Notes: generated by a model not told the origin, from the letters alone. DNA of 38,858 bases from Bacteroidota bacterium (GCA_005883765.1 VBAQ01000156.1:1-38858), one strand, 5' to 3'. Shown: positions 1-9,878, numbered from the stretch's first letter. Made by a program: numbers and translations.

Positions 1-51
1 ATTGATGAGCATCGCCACTAAAATGATTGAAGCATAAATCTTTCTTTTCAT
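1..51 (-). CDS. N-terminus of an exported protein, cut by the window edge
   Basis: Reading the minus strand from an ATG at 51 gives MKRKIYASIILVAMLIN and then runs off the window. A short basic start (KRK) followed by a hydrophobic run is what a signal peptide or membrane anchor looks like. Only 17 residues are visible, so no family can be named. The frame is open to the edge. It lies downstream of, and on the same strand as, the BNR protein ending at 382, but the terminator at 331-360 lies between them, so it probably has its own promoter. Confidence 0.45.
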   Translation of the reverse strand, partial: MKRKIYASIILVAMLIN

Positions 52-330
52 AAATGATGATTTAGTGATGAAATAGAAATGTCAATCCGTTTTGATGAAA
101 AACAGAATCGCTGTCAATAATAAAACAGTAGGGATACGAAATCAGGAATGATTCTTCAATCTTGCTAACTGAATAATCACATGCGCTATGGCGTTGATCA
201 AAGAGATAGGTTAACTGTTTTGATTGTATTGTTGGTAAAAAAGGGTTTCAAAATTTAAATTCGGAAAAACCTACGCAATCAATAAGTACGATGATTCATT
301 CAAGATGGATTTTGATTTTATTACCCGGAC
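52..330. other. Intergenic stretch, no gene recognised
   Basis: This AT-rich stretch lies between the truncated minus-strand gene starting at 51 and the terminator of the BNR protein gene. No convincing reading frame, RNA gene or strong repeat was seen. It should hold the promoter of the gene starting at 51, but no clean minus-strand TAnnTTTG element could be assigned. Confidence 0.4.
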
Positions 331-360
331 AAAATAAAAAAGGCCGGAAAACTCCGGCCT
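331..360 (-). terminator. Rho-independent terminator after the first BNR protein
   Basis: On the minus strand, AGGCCGG and CCGGCCT (341-360) form a 7-bp GC-rich stem with a 6-nt loop, followed directly by a T-rich run (TTTTTATTTTG). It lies about 20 bp beyond the stop codon of the gene ending at 382, the expected place for its intrinsic terminator. Confidence 0.85.
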
Positions 361-381
361 CGAATTCTTCGTATATGTAGA

Positions 382-3300
382 TCAATCTTTTTTTACACCG
401 ATAACCGGTAGCGTTTTCTGCCGGATCATGTCATTCAGCGCCGGTACATCCCGGTCAAAAACTTTTTTTAATTTGGCCAAGGCCATATCACTCTGTGCAG
501 CAATATCAGCATAGGCTTCTTTCACCTGTTTGCTTGGAGCCATGTTACCACTATTGGCAATATTAAAAATGCCTCCCAGCTTATCATTTAATTTGATCGG
601 GTAATTCAATACGTCCTGCCCGCTTTTTGCTTTTGTCTGGTAAAGTGTTTCTTCGATCGCAGTCATTTGTTTGTTAATGCTGTCAGCCATTTGCTTAACA
701 TCTTTCGGGATGTCTTTTTCCCAACGCGATGTAAGTTCGTTAATCTGTGTTCTGACCGTTCTTATGTTCTTGATCGCTTTCTGCACCTCATTGAACTTAT
801 TTTGTACCTCCACTAAAAATGCAAACTGTGCATCATAATCTTCTTGCGAAATTTTATAATTGGGATCTGCCTTGATCGTAAACGGAACTTCAACAGAATC
901 CTTTTCGATCTTAAATTTTGCAAAATAATTTCCCGGCGGCGCTACAATCGTGCCGGGTCCGCCAGTCCATAGGATCATGCTTTCAATTTTCTCGGGATCC
1001 TGGCACTGCATATTCCATATAAATTGATTCATTCCTTTACTTATATCAAGTTTATTGTCTTTTGAATCGGTTGAAAAAGTTTTAATGAGTTTGTGATTTT
1101 TATCCGTGAAAGTCACCGACGCCTTTGTTGAATCATTGACGTCTTTCAAATAATAATTGATCACAACTCCATTTGGTGGATTCGTTCCTGCATTTCTCGG
1201 TGTTCCAAAATTTTGCCTGAAGCCGCCTCCCTGCATGCGCCAGGCTGGATTAACGCCAAATACATGAAGGCGCTGACTCAAAATTTCAGAATTCATTTGT
1301 TGAATCAGACTCAGATCATCAATGACGTAAAATGCACGGCCTTGTGTGGCTACTACGAGATCATTTTCTTTTATTGTCAGATCCGTAACGGGGACGATTG
1401 GAAGATTCAATTGAAATTTTTGCCAGCTAGCCCCATCATCAAACGAAATATACATTCCATATTCCGTACCAGCATATAGCAATCCCGGTCTTTTCAGGTC
1501 AGCCCGCAGGCACCTTGCAAAATGCATTTTGTCAATTCCATGCGTGATCAGCTTCCATGACTTTCCATAATCTTCCGTTTTGTAGATGTAAGGAGTGAAA
1601 TCATCGCTCTTGTATCTTGTGCCCACAAAATAAGCAGCGCCCTTTTTGAAAGGATCAACATCCACACAGTTCCACATCATCCATTTGGGTACATCCCTCG
1701 GAGTAACATTCTCCCAGTTCTTGCCGCCGTCCCTGCTCACAGAAATGATCCCATCGTCGCTGCCCGTCCATAACAGATCTTTTTCCACCCAACTTTCAGT
1801 TGCCGTAAAAATGGTGCAGTAATATTCAACTGACGTATTATCTTTTGTGATGGGCCCGCCGCTTGAGGCTTGTTTGCTCTTGTCATTTGTAGTGAGATCG
1901 GGAGAGATGGCTTCCCAACTTGCCCCGTCGTTTTCCGTAGCAAACAAAACATTGCCGGCCGTGTATAATTTTTTTGGATCATGAGGAGAAAAGAAGATAG
2001 GGAAATTCCATTGAAAACGATATTTCAAAACATCAGCACCCGAGCCCATGGGATTTTCAGGCCAGGCATTTATCGCCCGGTTCTCCCCCGTTTTGTGATC
2101 CAGTCTCGAGATGTAGCCCCCATAATTTCCGCCATAGACAATGTCAGGGTTCAAAGGATCGGCCACAACATAACCACTTTCTGCCCCGGCAGTAGGCTGC
2201 CAATCTTGTTCAGTGATCGCAGCTCCCGGTGTCCTGCTTTTTATCCTGATCGTTGAATTGTCCTGCTGTGCTCCAAGAATGCGATAAGGAAATGAATTAT
2301 CGGTTGTGACACGATATATCTGCGCCGTTGGTTGATTGTTGTAAGTGCTCCAGTTTGTTCCTCCATCAAAACTGATTTGGGCTCCGCCATCATCGGCAAC
2401 GATCATGCGGTTGCTATCCTCAGGATCGATCCAGAGATCATGATGATCACCATGAGGTGTGTTCACGGCCTGGAAAGTTTTTCCCCCATCCCGACTTCGC
2501 ATGAAATTGACATTCGGGCAATAAACAAGGTTCTCATTTTTGGGATCAACAAAAACTTTTGAGTAATACCATGCACGTTGACGAATGTTGTTATCACTGC
2601 TGGCTAGTGTCCACGTCTCGCCGCCGTTATCACTCATAAACAAACCGCCATCTTTATTTTCAATGAGCGCATAAAGCTTATCGGGGTTTGAAGCAGCAAC
2701 CGCCACACTCACAATTCCCCAAACCCCTTTTGGTAATCCTTTTTTAGTCGAGAGGTTTGTCCACGTCGCTCCGCCATCTGTGCTTTTCCACAAACTGCTC
2801 CCAGCTCCGCCACTTTCCATGCTGTATGGCGTACGAAGGGCTCGCCACATGCCCGCATAGAAAACAGTTGGATTGCCGGGTTCCATGACCAAATCACTGC
2901 AGCCAGTTTGATCGTTTACAAACAAAGTTCGTTTCCATGTTTTGCCGCCATCAGTTGTTTTATAAACTCCTCTTTCATTGTTTGGACCAAACAAGTGTCC
3001 CATCACAGCCAGCCAAACTGTATTCGGGTCTCTTGGATGAATAACAATGCGAATAGTATGTCGTCCATCTTTCAGACCTAAATTTCTCCATGTTCTTCCA
3101 CCATCATCACTGCGCCACATCCCACCCAGACCTTCACTTACATTTCCGCGCATTGTATTTTCACCTTCACCTGCGTAAATAATATTCTCGTCACTCGGAG
3201 CAACGGCAACGGCGCCGATGCTTCCACCGAAATATTTATCTGAAATGTTTTTCCAGTTGTTGCCACCATCTATGGTCTTCCAAATACCTCCGCCCGTAGC

Positions 3301-3501
3301 CCCAAAATAAAACGTGTTCTTGTTTTTATAGTCGCCGCCTACAGCACCGCTTCTTCCTCCGCGAAATGGTCCAACAAGACGATATTTGAGCTTCGAAAAG
3401 AAAACAGAGTCAGAATTAGCAATTGCTCCTTGTGTGGACCTTTTTTGCGAGAAGGCATGAACCGAAATAAACGTAACAAATAATAACACCAGTTTTCTCA
3501 T
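382..3501 (-). CDS. Exported BNR-repeat (sortilin/VPS10-like) beta-propeller protein, paralog 1
   Basis: The 1039-residue product begins with a signal peptide (MRKLVLLFVTFISVHAFSQ), so it is exported. At least eleven Asp-box/BNR motifs of the form S/T-x-D-G-G-x-T/N-W are spread over about residues 75-700, for example TIDGGNNW, SDDGGRTW, TTDGGKTW, STDGGATW and SRDGGKNW. These mark multi-bladed beta-propellers of the sialidase/sortilin superfamily. The last ~250 residues hold a beta-sandwich-like segment and a helical tail rich in K, E and Q. No catalytic residues of a known glycosidase can be assigned and no C-terminal T9SS sorting domain is visible. Databases often name such proteins 'glycosyl hydrolase' or 'VPS10 domain'; the substrate is unknown. 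The next gene upstream (3606-6689) is a full-length paralog. Confidence 0.85.
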   Translation of the reverse strand: MRKLVLLFVTFISVHAFSQKRSTQGAIANSDSVFFSKLKYRLVGPFRGGRSGAVGGDYKNKNTFYFGATGGGIWKTIDGGNNWKNISDKYFGGSIGAVAVAPSDENIIYAGEGENTMRGNVSEGLGGMWRSDDGGRTWRNLGLKDGRHTIRIVIHPRDPNTVWLAVMGHLFGPNNERGVYKTTDGGKTWKRTLFVNDQTGCSDLVMEPGNPTVFYAGMWRALRTPYSMESGGAGSSLWKSTDGGATWTNLSTKKGLPKGVWGIVSVAVAASNPDKLYALIENKDGGLFMSDNGGETWTLASSDNNIRQRAWYYSKVFVDPKNENLVYCPNVNFMRSRDGGKTFQAVNTPHGDHHDLWIDPEDSNRMIVADDGGAQISFDGGTNWSTYNNQPTAQIYRVTTDNSFPYRILGAQQDNSTIRIKSRTPGAAITEQDWQPTAGAESGYVVADPLNPDIVYGGNYGGYISRLDHKTGENRAINAWPENPMGSGADVLKYRFQWNFPIFFSPHDPKKLYTAGNVLFATENDGASWEAISPDLTTNDKSKQASSGGPITKDNTSVEYYCTIFTATESWVEKDLLWTGSDDGIISVSRDGGKNWENVTPRDVPKWMMWNCVDVDPFKKGAAYFVGTRYKSDDFTPYIYKTEDYGKSWKLITHGIDKMHFARCLRADLKRPGLLYAGTEYGMYISFDDGASWQKFQLNLPIVPVTDLTIKENDLVVATQGRAFYVIDDLSLIQQMNSEILSQRLHVFGVNPAWRMQGGGFRQNFGTPRNAGTNPPNGVVINYYLKDVNDSTKASVTFTDKNHKLIKTFSTDSKDNKLDISKGMNQFIWNMQCQDPEKIESMILWTGGPGTIVAPPGNYFAKFKIEKDSVEVPFTIKADPNYKISQEDYDAQFAFLVEVQNKFNEVQKAIKNIRTVRTQINELTSRWEKDIPKDVKQMADSINKQMTAIEETLYQTKAKSGQDVLNYPIKLNDKLGGIFNIANSGNMAPSKQVKEAYADIAAQSDMALAKLKKVFDRDVPALNDMIRQKTLPVIGVKKD

Positions 3502-3570
3502 AACAATTTATTTGAAAGGAGAAATTACAACGCAATGATGAGTTGAAAATACTACTCAGGCGATTTACCG

Positions 3571-3600
3571 ACAAAATAAAATGCCCTGCGGACAGGGCAT
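3571..3600 (-). terminator. Rho-independent terminator after the second BNR protein
   Basis: On the minus strand ATGCCCTG and CAGGGCAT (3581-3600) form an 8-bp stem with a 4-nt loop, followed by TTTATTTTGT. It lies five bases past the stop codon of the 3606-6689 gene and separates it from its paralog at 382-3501, so the two are probably not simply co-transcribed. Confidence 0.85.
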
Positions 3601-3605
3601 GCACT

Positions 3606-6600
3606 TTAAAATGCTTTGGCAGGTTTTCCTTCATCTTTCGATGGCAAGCCTTCTTTCGCCAGCGCCACATCAACTTTTGGATTAAACTGCTTGGATAACG
3701 TCGTTCTCGTTTCCTCAGCCTTCGTGAATTTTTCCTGTAGTTGTGTTACTCGTTGCAGTTGAAGATTGGAAGGCGGTGCTTCCTGACCGGCGACTGCGGC
3801 ATAAACATCGGTAATTTCTTCTCTTAATTTTTTTTCATCGGCGAATATTGACTTCTGCTTTGTCGCAAGAAGCGTGCTTCTCAGATCTTCCAGTTTCGTT
3901 AAATAATCCTGCAACAATTTCTTTGACGCGCTATCTTTTACTTTCGCAATATTCTCGCGCAACATTTTTTGTTTTAGACTAATACTATCGACAGTAGCGG
4001 CAAGTCGTTCATGAAGATGATACAATTCCATTGAAGTTTTGTGTTGCAATTGCCTGTCTTGTAGTGTAAAGTCTTTGTCCTTTGGATCATTGACCAGTTT
4101 CAAAGTCTTTGTGTATTCTTTATCTCCTACTTTCAATTTCACTGTATAATCACCCGGCAGCACCATCGGTGCAACAAAGGCACCGAAATCCACTTTAGTT
4201 CCGCCGCTCGCTACCTTTGGAGGCTTCATCCTGAAATCCCAGGTTAATTTATTGATCCCTTTACGGATCGTCCCCGGAATTGATCTTACCAACTTTCCCG
4301 AAGGATCATAAATTTCAAGATTAACATCGCCAATACTTACTCTTTCCTTTAAATAATATTGGACGGGAGGAATGGAAGGAGCATTCGGTGCTATCCATCC
4401 CCCGGTAGTCGGGAAACCGCCGCCACCCAATTTGCCGGCGGTAACAACCATTGGTTTATTGTCGAAAAGATAGACATCCTGGTCCACGATATTCTTTGTC
4501 AAAGAACGCATGGGAGTAATATCATCGACGATCATAATACCGCGGCCATGTGTGGCAACGATCAGATCATTTGTCGCAGGCTGTATAGTTATGTCTCTCA
4601 CCATTACATAATCAGGAATATGATTTTTCATTCTGAACCAATTCTCACCGCCATCAACCGTAGCAAATAACCCGCGCTCTGTCCCCAAAAAAAGCAAATC
4701 TTTATTTTTCAGATCTTCTTTTATTTTATGAGCGAAGCCTGTGAACTCACTACTTTTAAATAATTTCCACGTCTTGCCAAGGTCCGTTGATCGCGCAACA
4801 TAAGTTCTATGATCGCCATACATGTGATTGTCAAACGTGGCATAAACTGTTTTCTTGTCAAATGAACTTGGCTCGATGCTGCTTACCCATGTCTGGGATG
4901 GAATGCCGGCAGCCGAATAATTTTTTGAAACATTCATCCAGGTCTTGCCACCATCTGTTGTGCATTGCAAATTACCATCATCAGTGCCGATCCAAACCAG
5001 GTTTTCGTCTAATGGCGATTCGGCTATTGAAAAGATGGTGCAATGATTTTCTGCTGAAGTATTATCAGCACTTAAGCCGCCACTATTTTCCTGTTGTTGT
5101 TTCTTTTTATCATTGGTAGTGAGATCAGGCGAAATTCTTTGCCAGTTTCGTCCCTGGTCGGTGGAGCGGTAGAGATACTGTGCCCCCATGTATAAATTCT
5201 TTTTGTTTTTTGCTCCGGTCACTATCGGTGAATTCCAATTCCAACGCAATTTGTCCTGCGTTCCTACCTCCTGGGGTTTTATATTTACTGTTTTTGTTGT
5301 TAACACATTTACACGACCCGCCTCGCCGCCTTGTGATTCAGCGTAAGCGACATTTGGGTCAGTTGGATCAGGCTGCACCCAGAAACCGTCACCACCATAG
5401 ATAGCTTTCCACGCATTGTTCCCAATGCCTCCCGGCGATGAAGACGGGCCCGTCCAACTTCCGTTATCCTGCAAGCCGCCGTACACATTATAGGGCTCAG
5501 CGTTATCAGTCCTGACATGATAAAATTGTCCGACAGGAAGACTTTGCACGAAGATCCATGTGGCACCGCGATCCAAACTGTAATAGACACCGCCGTCAGT
5601 GCCCACATATAATTGATTCGTATTATTGGGATTGATCCAGAAGGCATGCATATCACTGTGCAACCATCCTCCATCATTGTTGGCATCTGCAAAAGAATAA
5701 CCGCCATCATTTGAATAGGAGAAAGTAAAGGCGGGACGATACACCCTTTTTGGATCCTTCGGATCAATCGCTATTGTGCTGAAATAAAATGGACGGGCTA
5801 CAATATTGGCTGTCGCACTTTGTTGCTTCCATGTTTCACCACCGTCAGAAGAAATAAACAAGCCCGTTTCATTTGACTCAACAATGGCGACCAGGTTGTT
5901 CGGGGCGCTTGGAGCTAATGTGAACGCAATTCTGCCAAACGGCTTCTTAGGAAGCCCATTGGTCAGTTCCTTCCATGTCTTTCCTCCGTCCAGGCTTTTA
6001 TACATTCCACTTCCGTTTCCTCCTGAATTAAATGAATATGGTAGGCGGCGAAACTCCCAGGTGCTGGCATAGATCACATCCGGATTTGAAGGGTCGATCG
6101 CTACATCCGCGCAGCCCGCCTTTTCATTGATGTAAAGAATTTTTTTCCATGTCTGACCGCCATCGGTCGATTTAAATAGTCCACGCTGTGTTCCGTCACT
6201 CCATAGCGGACCAGGTGCTGCAACGTAAACGGTGTTGGAATTTTTCGGATCAATGACAATCTTCGAAATATGCTCGGTGCTGTCCAATCCAATTTTTACC
6301 CAGTTTTCACCGGCATCGGTACTCCTGTACATCCCATTACCAATTGAAACTGTATTTCGCATATTACTTTCACCCGTGCCCGCGTAAACGATTTTTGGAT
6401 TTTTTGGATCAATGGCAATCGCGCCGATGGACATGCAATACTTATCAAAAAGAGGTTTGAATGATGCACCTCCATTAGTTGACTTCCAAATGCCACCACC
6501 AGCAGTTCCTACATAAATGGTTTTCCCATCGCCTGCCACACCGTCAATCGCCGTAATACGACCGCTCATGGTTCCGGGTCCAAGCCAACGGGCCTCCATT

Positions 6601-6689
6601 TTACCAAATGTGGAAGAATTGATCTTTACCTGTGAGAAAATCTGGGTAGCAAAAGATCCAACTAATAAGGTCAAAAATATTTTTCTCAT
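3606..6689 (-). CDS. Exported BNR-repeat (sortilin/VPS10-like) beta-propeller protein, paralog 2
   Basis: The 1027-residue product starts with a signal peptide (MRKIFLTLLVGSFATQIFSQ). It has about eleven Asp-box motifs, among them STNGGASF, STDAGENW, STDGGQTW, SLDGGKTW, SSDGGETW, STDQGRNW, TTDGGKTW and TVDGGENW. These occur in the same order and spacing as in the neighbouring 1039-residue protein, and both share the phrase ISPDLTTNDK and a C-terminal helical tail, so they are paralogs from tandem duplication. The fold is a sortilin-like double propeller; no enzymatic residues can be claimed. It begins 21 bp after the end of the LolA-like gene at 6711, so these two are probably one transcript ending at the hairpin at 3571-3600. 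Confidence 0.85.
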   Translation of the reverse strand: MRKIFLTLLVGSFATQIFSQVKINSSTFGKMEARWLGPGTMSGRITAIDGVAGDGKTIYVGTAGGGIWKSTNGGASFKPLFDKYCMSIGAIAIDPKNPKIVYAGTGESNMRNTVSIGNGMYRSTDAGENWVKIGLDSTEHISKIVIDPKNSNTVYVAAPGPLWSDGTQRGLFKSTDGGQTWKKILYINEKAGCADVAIDPSNPDVIYASTWEFRRLPYSFNSGGNGSGMYKSLDGGKTWKELTNGLPKKPFGRIAFTLAPSAPNNLVAIVESNETGLFISSDGGETWKQQSATANIVARPFYFSTIAIDPKDPKRVYRPAFTFSYSNDGGYSFADANNDGGWLHSDMHAFWINPNNTNQLYVGTDGGVYYSLDRGATWIFVQSLPVGQFYHVRTDNAEPYNVYGGLQDNGSWTGPSSSPGGIGNNAWKAIYGGDGFWVQPDPTDPNVAYAESQGGEAGRVNVLTTKTVNIKPQEVGTQDKLRWNWNSPIVTGAKNKKNLYMGAQYLYRSTDQGRNWQRISPDLTTNDKKKQQQENSGGLSADNTSAENHCTIFSIAESPLDENLVWIGTDDGNLQCTTDGGKTWMNVSKNYSAAGIPSQTWVSSIEPSSFDKKTVYATFDNHMYGDHRTYVARSTDLGKTWKLFKSSEFTGFAHKIKEDLKNKDLLFLGTERGLFATVDGGENWFRMKNHIPDYVMVRDITIQPATNDLIVATHGRGIMIVDDITPMRSLTKNIVDQDVYLFDNKPMVVTAGKLGGGGFPTTGGWIAPNAPSIPPVQYYLKERVSIGDVNLEIYDPSGKLVRSIPGTIRKGINKLTWDFRMKPPKVASGGTKVDFGAFVAPMVLPGDYTVKLKVGDKEYTKTLKLVNDPKDKDFTLQDRQLQHKTSMELYHLHERLAATVDSISLKQKMLRENIAKVKDSASKKLLQDYLTKLEDLRSTLLATKQKSIFADEKKLREEITDVYAAVAGQEAPPSNLQLQRVTQLQEKFTKAEETRTTLSKQFNPKVDVALAKEGLPSKDEGKPAKAF

Positions 6690-6710
6690 GACGATTGTTT
6701 AAGGATTGAT

Positions 6711-7259
6711 CTAATTGGTTGAAGGTTTAAATACTGAATCATCCACAGGGACATTGATCTCGACTTTTTTTATTTTCACCGTATTTCCTCCACCGATATT
6801 CATGGGCAACCAAATCCCTTCAGGAAGTTTTTGGTAATTGCTATAGTCAGTCTTTGATTCATTCTCCTGTCCATTGGCTTTGGTGATCGTTACAGAATGA
6901 ATAATAAAATAATTGGAGGGATCTATGTAGTAGGTTATAATTTTCCCCGATTTTTCTGTGAGCTTGATCTTATAGCAATCTGTTCCTTCAAAATCATCCA
7001 TACCAACGTACTCAATCGTGTGGCCTTTTTCTTTGTAATCGATCAAGGGACCCTGCGCATCCATGTTGTCTTCATTTTCTTTCAATTCCTCAGGCGTGAT
7101 AGCCTCTGGTTTAAGATGCCCCTGCCAGGGATAAAAATTATATCCTGCAGATGGAGTATAAATGGTGTAGCCCGACAATCCTCCGAAAGTAATAGTTTGT
7201 CGCGAACCTTTATCGTGAGCTGTGATCGATTCTACATTCACTTCCGTTCCGTTAAACAT
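6711..7259 (-). CDS. LolA-like exported protein, main body (frameshifted from its signal peptide)
   Basis: This 182-residue frame contains the body of a Bacteroidota 'outer membrane lipoprotein-sorting' (LolA/LolB-like) protein: the repeated Y-Y-I-D-P-S, K-L-P-E-G-I-W-L-P and V-D-D-S-V-F-K-P segments are typical of that group. It lacks a signal peptide. The missing N-terminus, with signal sequence, is encoded just upstream in another frame (7252-7407) and ends at a stop codon overlapping this ATG. A one-base deletion in the A4 run (about 7262-7265) would join the two frames. Either the gene is broken, the base is a sequencing error, or the body is translated by coupling at the overlapping stop/start. 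It lies 21 bp upstream of BNR paralog 2 on the same strand. Confidence 0.7.
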   Translation of the reverse strand: MFNGTEVNVESITAHDKGSRQTITFGGLSGYTIYTPSAGYNFYPWQGHLKPEAITPEELKENEDNMDAQGPLIDYKEKGHTIEYVGMDDFEGTDCYKIKLTEKSGKIITYYIDPSNYFIIHSVTITKANGQENESKTDYSNYQKLPEGIWLPMNIGGGNTVKIKKVEINVPVDDSVFKPSTN

Positions 7260-7407
7260 GTTGTTTTATGGTATTGACTTTCTTCCAGGCATCCTTGCCT
7301 CCAATGGCATTAATATGCTTGTCAACGATCTCTTCCGCGGTCTGAGCGGAAGCCTTGATAAAACACAACAAAATGCAAGAGGTAATGATCGCTTTTGGTA
7401 ATTTCAT
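7252..7407 (-). pseudogene. Signal peptide and N-terminus of the LolA-like protein, out of frame with its body
   Basis: From an ATG at 7407 the minus strand encodes 51 residues: a signal peptide ([22 protein letters not shown]) and then TAEEIVDKHINAIGGKDAWK, the usual mature N-terminus of Bacteroidota LolA-like proteins. It then stops at 7252-7254. The rest of the protein continues in the next frame at 6711-7259. The two frames overlap by 8 bp, and the frame change falls at or near an A4 run in ATAAAACAACATG. Together they make one gene of normal length, 6711-7407. Confidence 0.75.
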
Positions 7408-7479
7408 TGCTGCTTTGGTTTTGGGGTGAATGGATATTTAAAATTATTGAATTTAGGTTTCTCGAAGCAAATCTTATTT

Positions 7480-9234
7480 ATGAGCACGATCACAGGTAAA
7501 CTTGTTGACATTCATCAAAAAAAAATTTACGCGGCTGAGATAAGTGTTGAGAATGGAAAGATAAAATCAATTAAAGAAAATCCCACTGGAATTCCACCAA
7601 TAGAAAATTCAGTCTCTTCGACAGGCGAGGCCGGTGCTGCGGTCCCTCCCCCGTTGGGGGAGCTGGAGGGTGCCTACATTCTGCCGGGTTTTATAGATGC
7701 TCATGTGCACATTGAAAGTTCTATGCTCGTGCCCTCAGAATTTGCCAGGCTTGCCGTTATTCATGGCACGGTTGCCACGGTCAGCGATCCACATGAAATT
7801 GCTAATGTATGCGGCATCGAAGGAGTGGAATTTATGATCAGAAACGGCAAAACGGTTCCTTTCAAATTTCATTTTGGAGCTCCGAGTTGCGTACCGGCAA
7901 CTCGATTTGAAACTGCAGGAGCATCATTGGATTCCGACGCTGTAAGAAAATTACTCCAAAGTGATGACATCTATTACTTAAGTGAGATGATGAATTTTCC
8001 AGGTGTCTTGAATGAAGATGAAGAGGTGATGAAAAAAATTGCCGCAGCTCATCATCTACTAAAGCCAGTTGATGGCCACGCACCCGGGCTCAGAGGAGAT
8101 GATGCAAAAAAATATATCGCCGCCGGCATTACCACCGATCATGAGTGTTTTTCAAAAGAGGAAGCGTTGGATAAATTGCAAAATGGAATGAAGATCATCA
8201 TACGCGAAGGGAGTGCTGCAAAAAATTTTGAGGCTCTCATCGATCTTCTTCATGAGTATCCCAACCAGATGATGTTTTGTAGTGACGATAAACATCCTGA
8301 TAGCCTGGTAGAAGGCCATATCAACCAACTTTGTTCAAGGGCGGTGGCCAGAGGCATTGATCTTTTTAAAGTGTTGCGGGCAGCTTGCGTGAATCCCGTT
8401 CATCATTATAAAATGAAAGTTGGATTATTGAGAGAAGGGGATGCGGCTGATCTTATCGTCGTAAACGATCTCAAAAACTTTGGAGTGTTGCAAACTTATA
8501 TTAATGGAGAGTTAGTTGCTGAGAATGGGAAGTCAATTCCCGAAAGCTTTCGGTACAAAGGTCAAGGACGAAAACTGATAAACAATTTTTCATGCAACAA
8601 GAAGAATATTAAAGATTTTGAGGTGAAAGGAATCAGCGATCAAGGAAAATCAATTTCGAATTCGCGGTGGTCAGACGATAAAAATACCTTACAAGCCATC
8701 GCAATTGAAGCATTGGATGGGCAACTCATTACAAACAAAACAAGTTTTAAGCCGGTATTAGAAAAAGGCAGTGTGATGAGCGATACTGACCAGGATATTT
8801 TGAAGATCGTAGTTGTAAATCGCTACAAAGACGCTCCCGTGGCAAAGGCATTCATTAAGAATTTTGGATTGAAAGCCGGCGCGTTGGCTTCCTCTGTCGC
8901 TCATGATAGTCATAACATTGTCGCTGTGGGTGTGGATGATGAAAATATTTGCGAAGCTGTGAACATGGTGATTGAACACAAAGGCGGTGTAAGTTTTGTG
9001 AGCGATGATACGCAGATGATCGTCCCCTTACCTGTGGCAGGGTTAATGAGCGACGCTGATGGCTATAAAGTTGCTGAACAATATTCTCTTATTGATAAGG
9101 CTGCTAAATATGCGGGCTGCACTTTGTCGGCTCCCTTTATGACCCTTTCATTTATGGCCCTGTTGGTAATTCCACACTTAAAGCTCAGCGACCTGGGGTT
9201 ATTCGATGGCGATAAATTTGAGCTCGTGAATTAA
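7480..9234 (+). CDS. ade: Adenine deaminase
   Basis: The product deaminates adenine to hypoxanthine in purine salvage, a cytoplasmic amidohydrolase reaction. The metal-binding [10 protein letters not shown] motif (H75, H77) and the phrases [32 protein letters not shown] and [10 protein letters not shown] are those of the Ade family, as is the C-terminal half ([22 protein letters not shown]). The ATG at 7480 (584 residues, [10 protein letters not shown]) is preferred over the upstream ATG at 7426, because family members start at this point. Between the N-terminal strand (ISVENGKI) and the [10 protein letters not shown] motif lies an extra run of about 30 residues including [10 protein letters not shown]. 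It is encoded by a GC-rich palindrome at 7643-7675 and is not typical of the family. The gene is divergent from the LolA-like gene. Confidence 0.92.
   Translation: MSTITGKLVDIHQKKIYAAEISVENGKIKSIKENPTGIPPIENSVSSTGEAGAAVPPPLGELEGAYILPGFIDAHVHIESSMLVPSEFARLAVIHGTVATVSDPHEIANVCGIEGVEFMIRNGKTVPFKFHFGAPSCVPATRFETAGASLDSDAVRKLLQSDDIYYLSEMMNFPGVLNEDEEVMKKIAAAHHLLKPVDGHAPGLRGDDAKKYIAAGITTDHECFSKEEALDKLQNGMKIIIREGSAAKNFEALIDLLHEYPNQMMFCSDDKHPDSLVEGHINQLCSRAVARGIDLFKVLRAACVNPVHHYKMKVGLLREGDAADLIVVNDLKNFGVLQTYINGELVAENGKSIPESFRYKGQGRKLINNFSCNKKNIKDFEVKGISDQGKSISNSRWSDDKNTLQAIAIEALDGQLITNKTSFKPVLEKGSVMSDTDQDILKIVVVNRYKDAPVAKAFIKNFGLKAGALASSVAHDSHNIVAVGVDDENICEAVNMVIEHKGGVSFVSDDTQMIVPLPVAGLMSDADGYKVAEQYSLIDKAAKYAGCTLSAPFMTLSFMALLVIPHLKLSDLGLFDGDKFELVN
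7643..7675. repeat. Palindromic element read in frame inside ade
   Basis: CTCCCCC and GGGGGAG (7646-7662) form a perfect 7-bp stem with a GTT loop, followed by a second G-rich arm (CTGGAGGGTGCC). The arrangement (C-rich arm, short loop, GGGGAG, then GGAGGG) matches the repeats at 27026-27047, 27449-27470 and 30989-31022. It is translated as part of [10 protein letters not shown] in adenine deaminase. Confidence 0.65.
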
Positions 9235-9361
9235 AATTTCCCTTGTTAAATATTGATTCAGAAACTTCAAGCAAACGTACAATTCTTTAATTTTTTGTTT
9301 GGCACAGTTTTTCTTTTAACATATCTGTATTAAATCGGAAAATAAAATTATCGTCCAATTG

Positions 9362-9712
9362 ATGTTAACAGATCGTTCAATAGGCTTAAAAGACTTTGTC
9401 ATGCAAAACTCTACTACATATATAACAACAGTATTTAGCAAACTGGACATCCCGGAAATGTTACTGGAGAAACTGGCAGGAAATCGTGCTGAGATGAAAA
9501 CTTCGGAAGTTGTAATCCCTAACATTTTGGAAACTATTGACCACAGTTCCACGGAAACCTATACGACGGTGAATGTTGAAGTGATCTTCATGAGCGATGA
9601 CTTTGAAGATTTTGGATACATTCATGTCCCCGTGATCACTCCTTTTCTTTTTACATGTACTAAAGGCAGCAAAGATGAGTTTGACGTGGACTGGGCAACG
9701 TCACTTTCTTAG
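9362..9712 (+). CDS. Small protein of unknown function
   Basis: The frame gives 116 residues from an ATG at 9362 (a TTG at 9359 and an ATG at 9398 are alternatives). The product is acidic and soluble, without signal peptide or membrane segment. The C-terminal half alternates strand-like stretches (TYTTVNVEVIFMSDDFEDFG, YIHVPVITPFLFTCT) and ends in DEFDVDWATS, which suggests a small beta-rich fold. I recognise no family. It stands alone between ade and the LiaF-like gene. No shadowing gene competes for this stretch, which supports it as real. Confidence 0.5.
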   Translation: MLTDRSIGLKDFVMQNSTTYITTVFSKLDIPEMLLEKLAGNRAEMKTSEVVIPNILETIDHSSTETYTTVNVEVIFMSDDFEDFGYIHVPVITPFLFTCTKGSKDEFDVDWATSLS

Positions 9713-9878
9713 CAAGTCACCATCCTTTCTACCTTTGGGTCTCTCTTAGACTAAAATCCTGATCTACTTTTTCTTTTCACCCCTATATTTCTGCCGTTCA
9801 CCGACTTTCCTTGTTTTACAGCCTATCGACCCTTGACCGGTTGCCAGTCATCATTGTATTTTTGATAAAAATTAAAAA

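Noticed and set aside
1213-2562. Plus-strand open frames opposite the BNR protein genes
   Set aside because: They are antisense to a long, motif-rich gene, encode no recognisable features and begin without context; shadows of the real frame.
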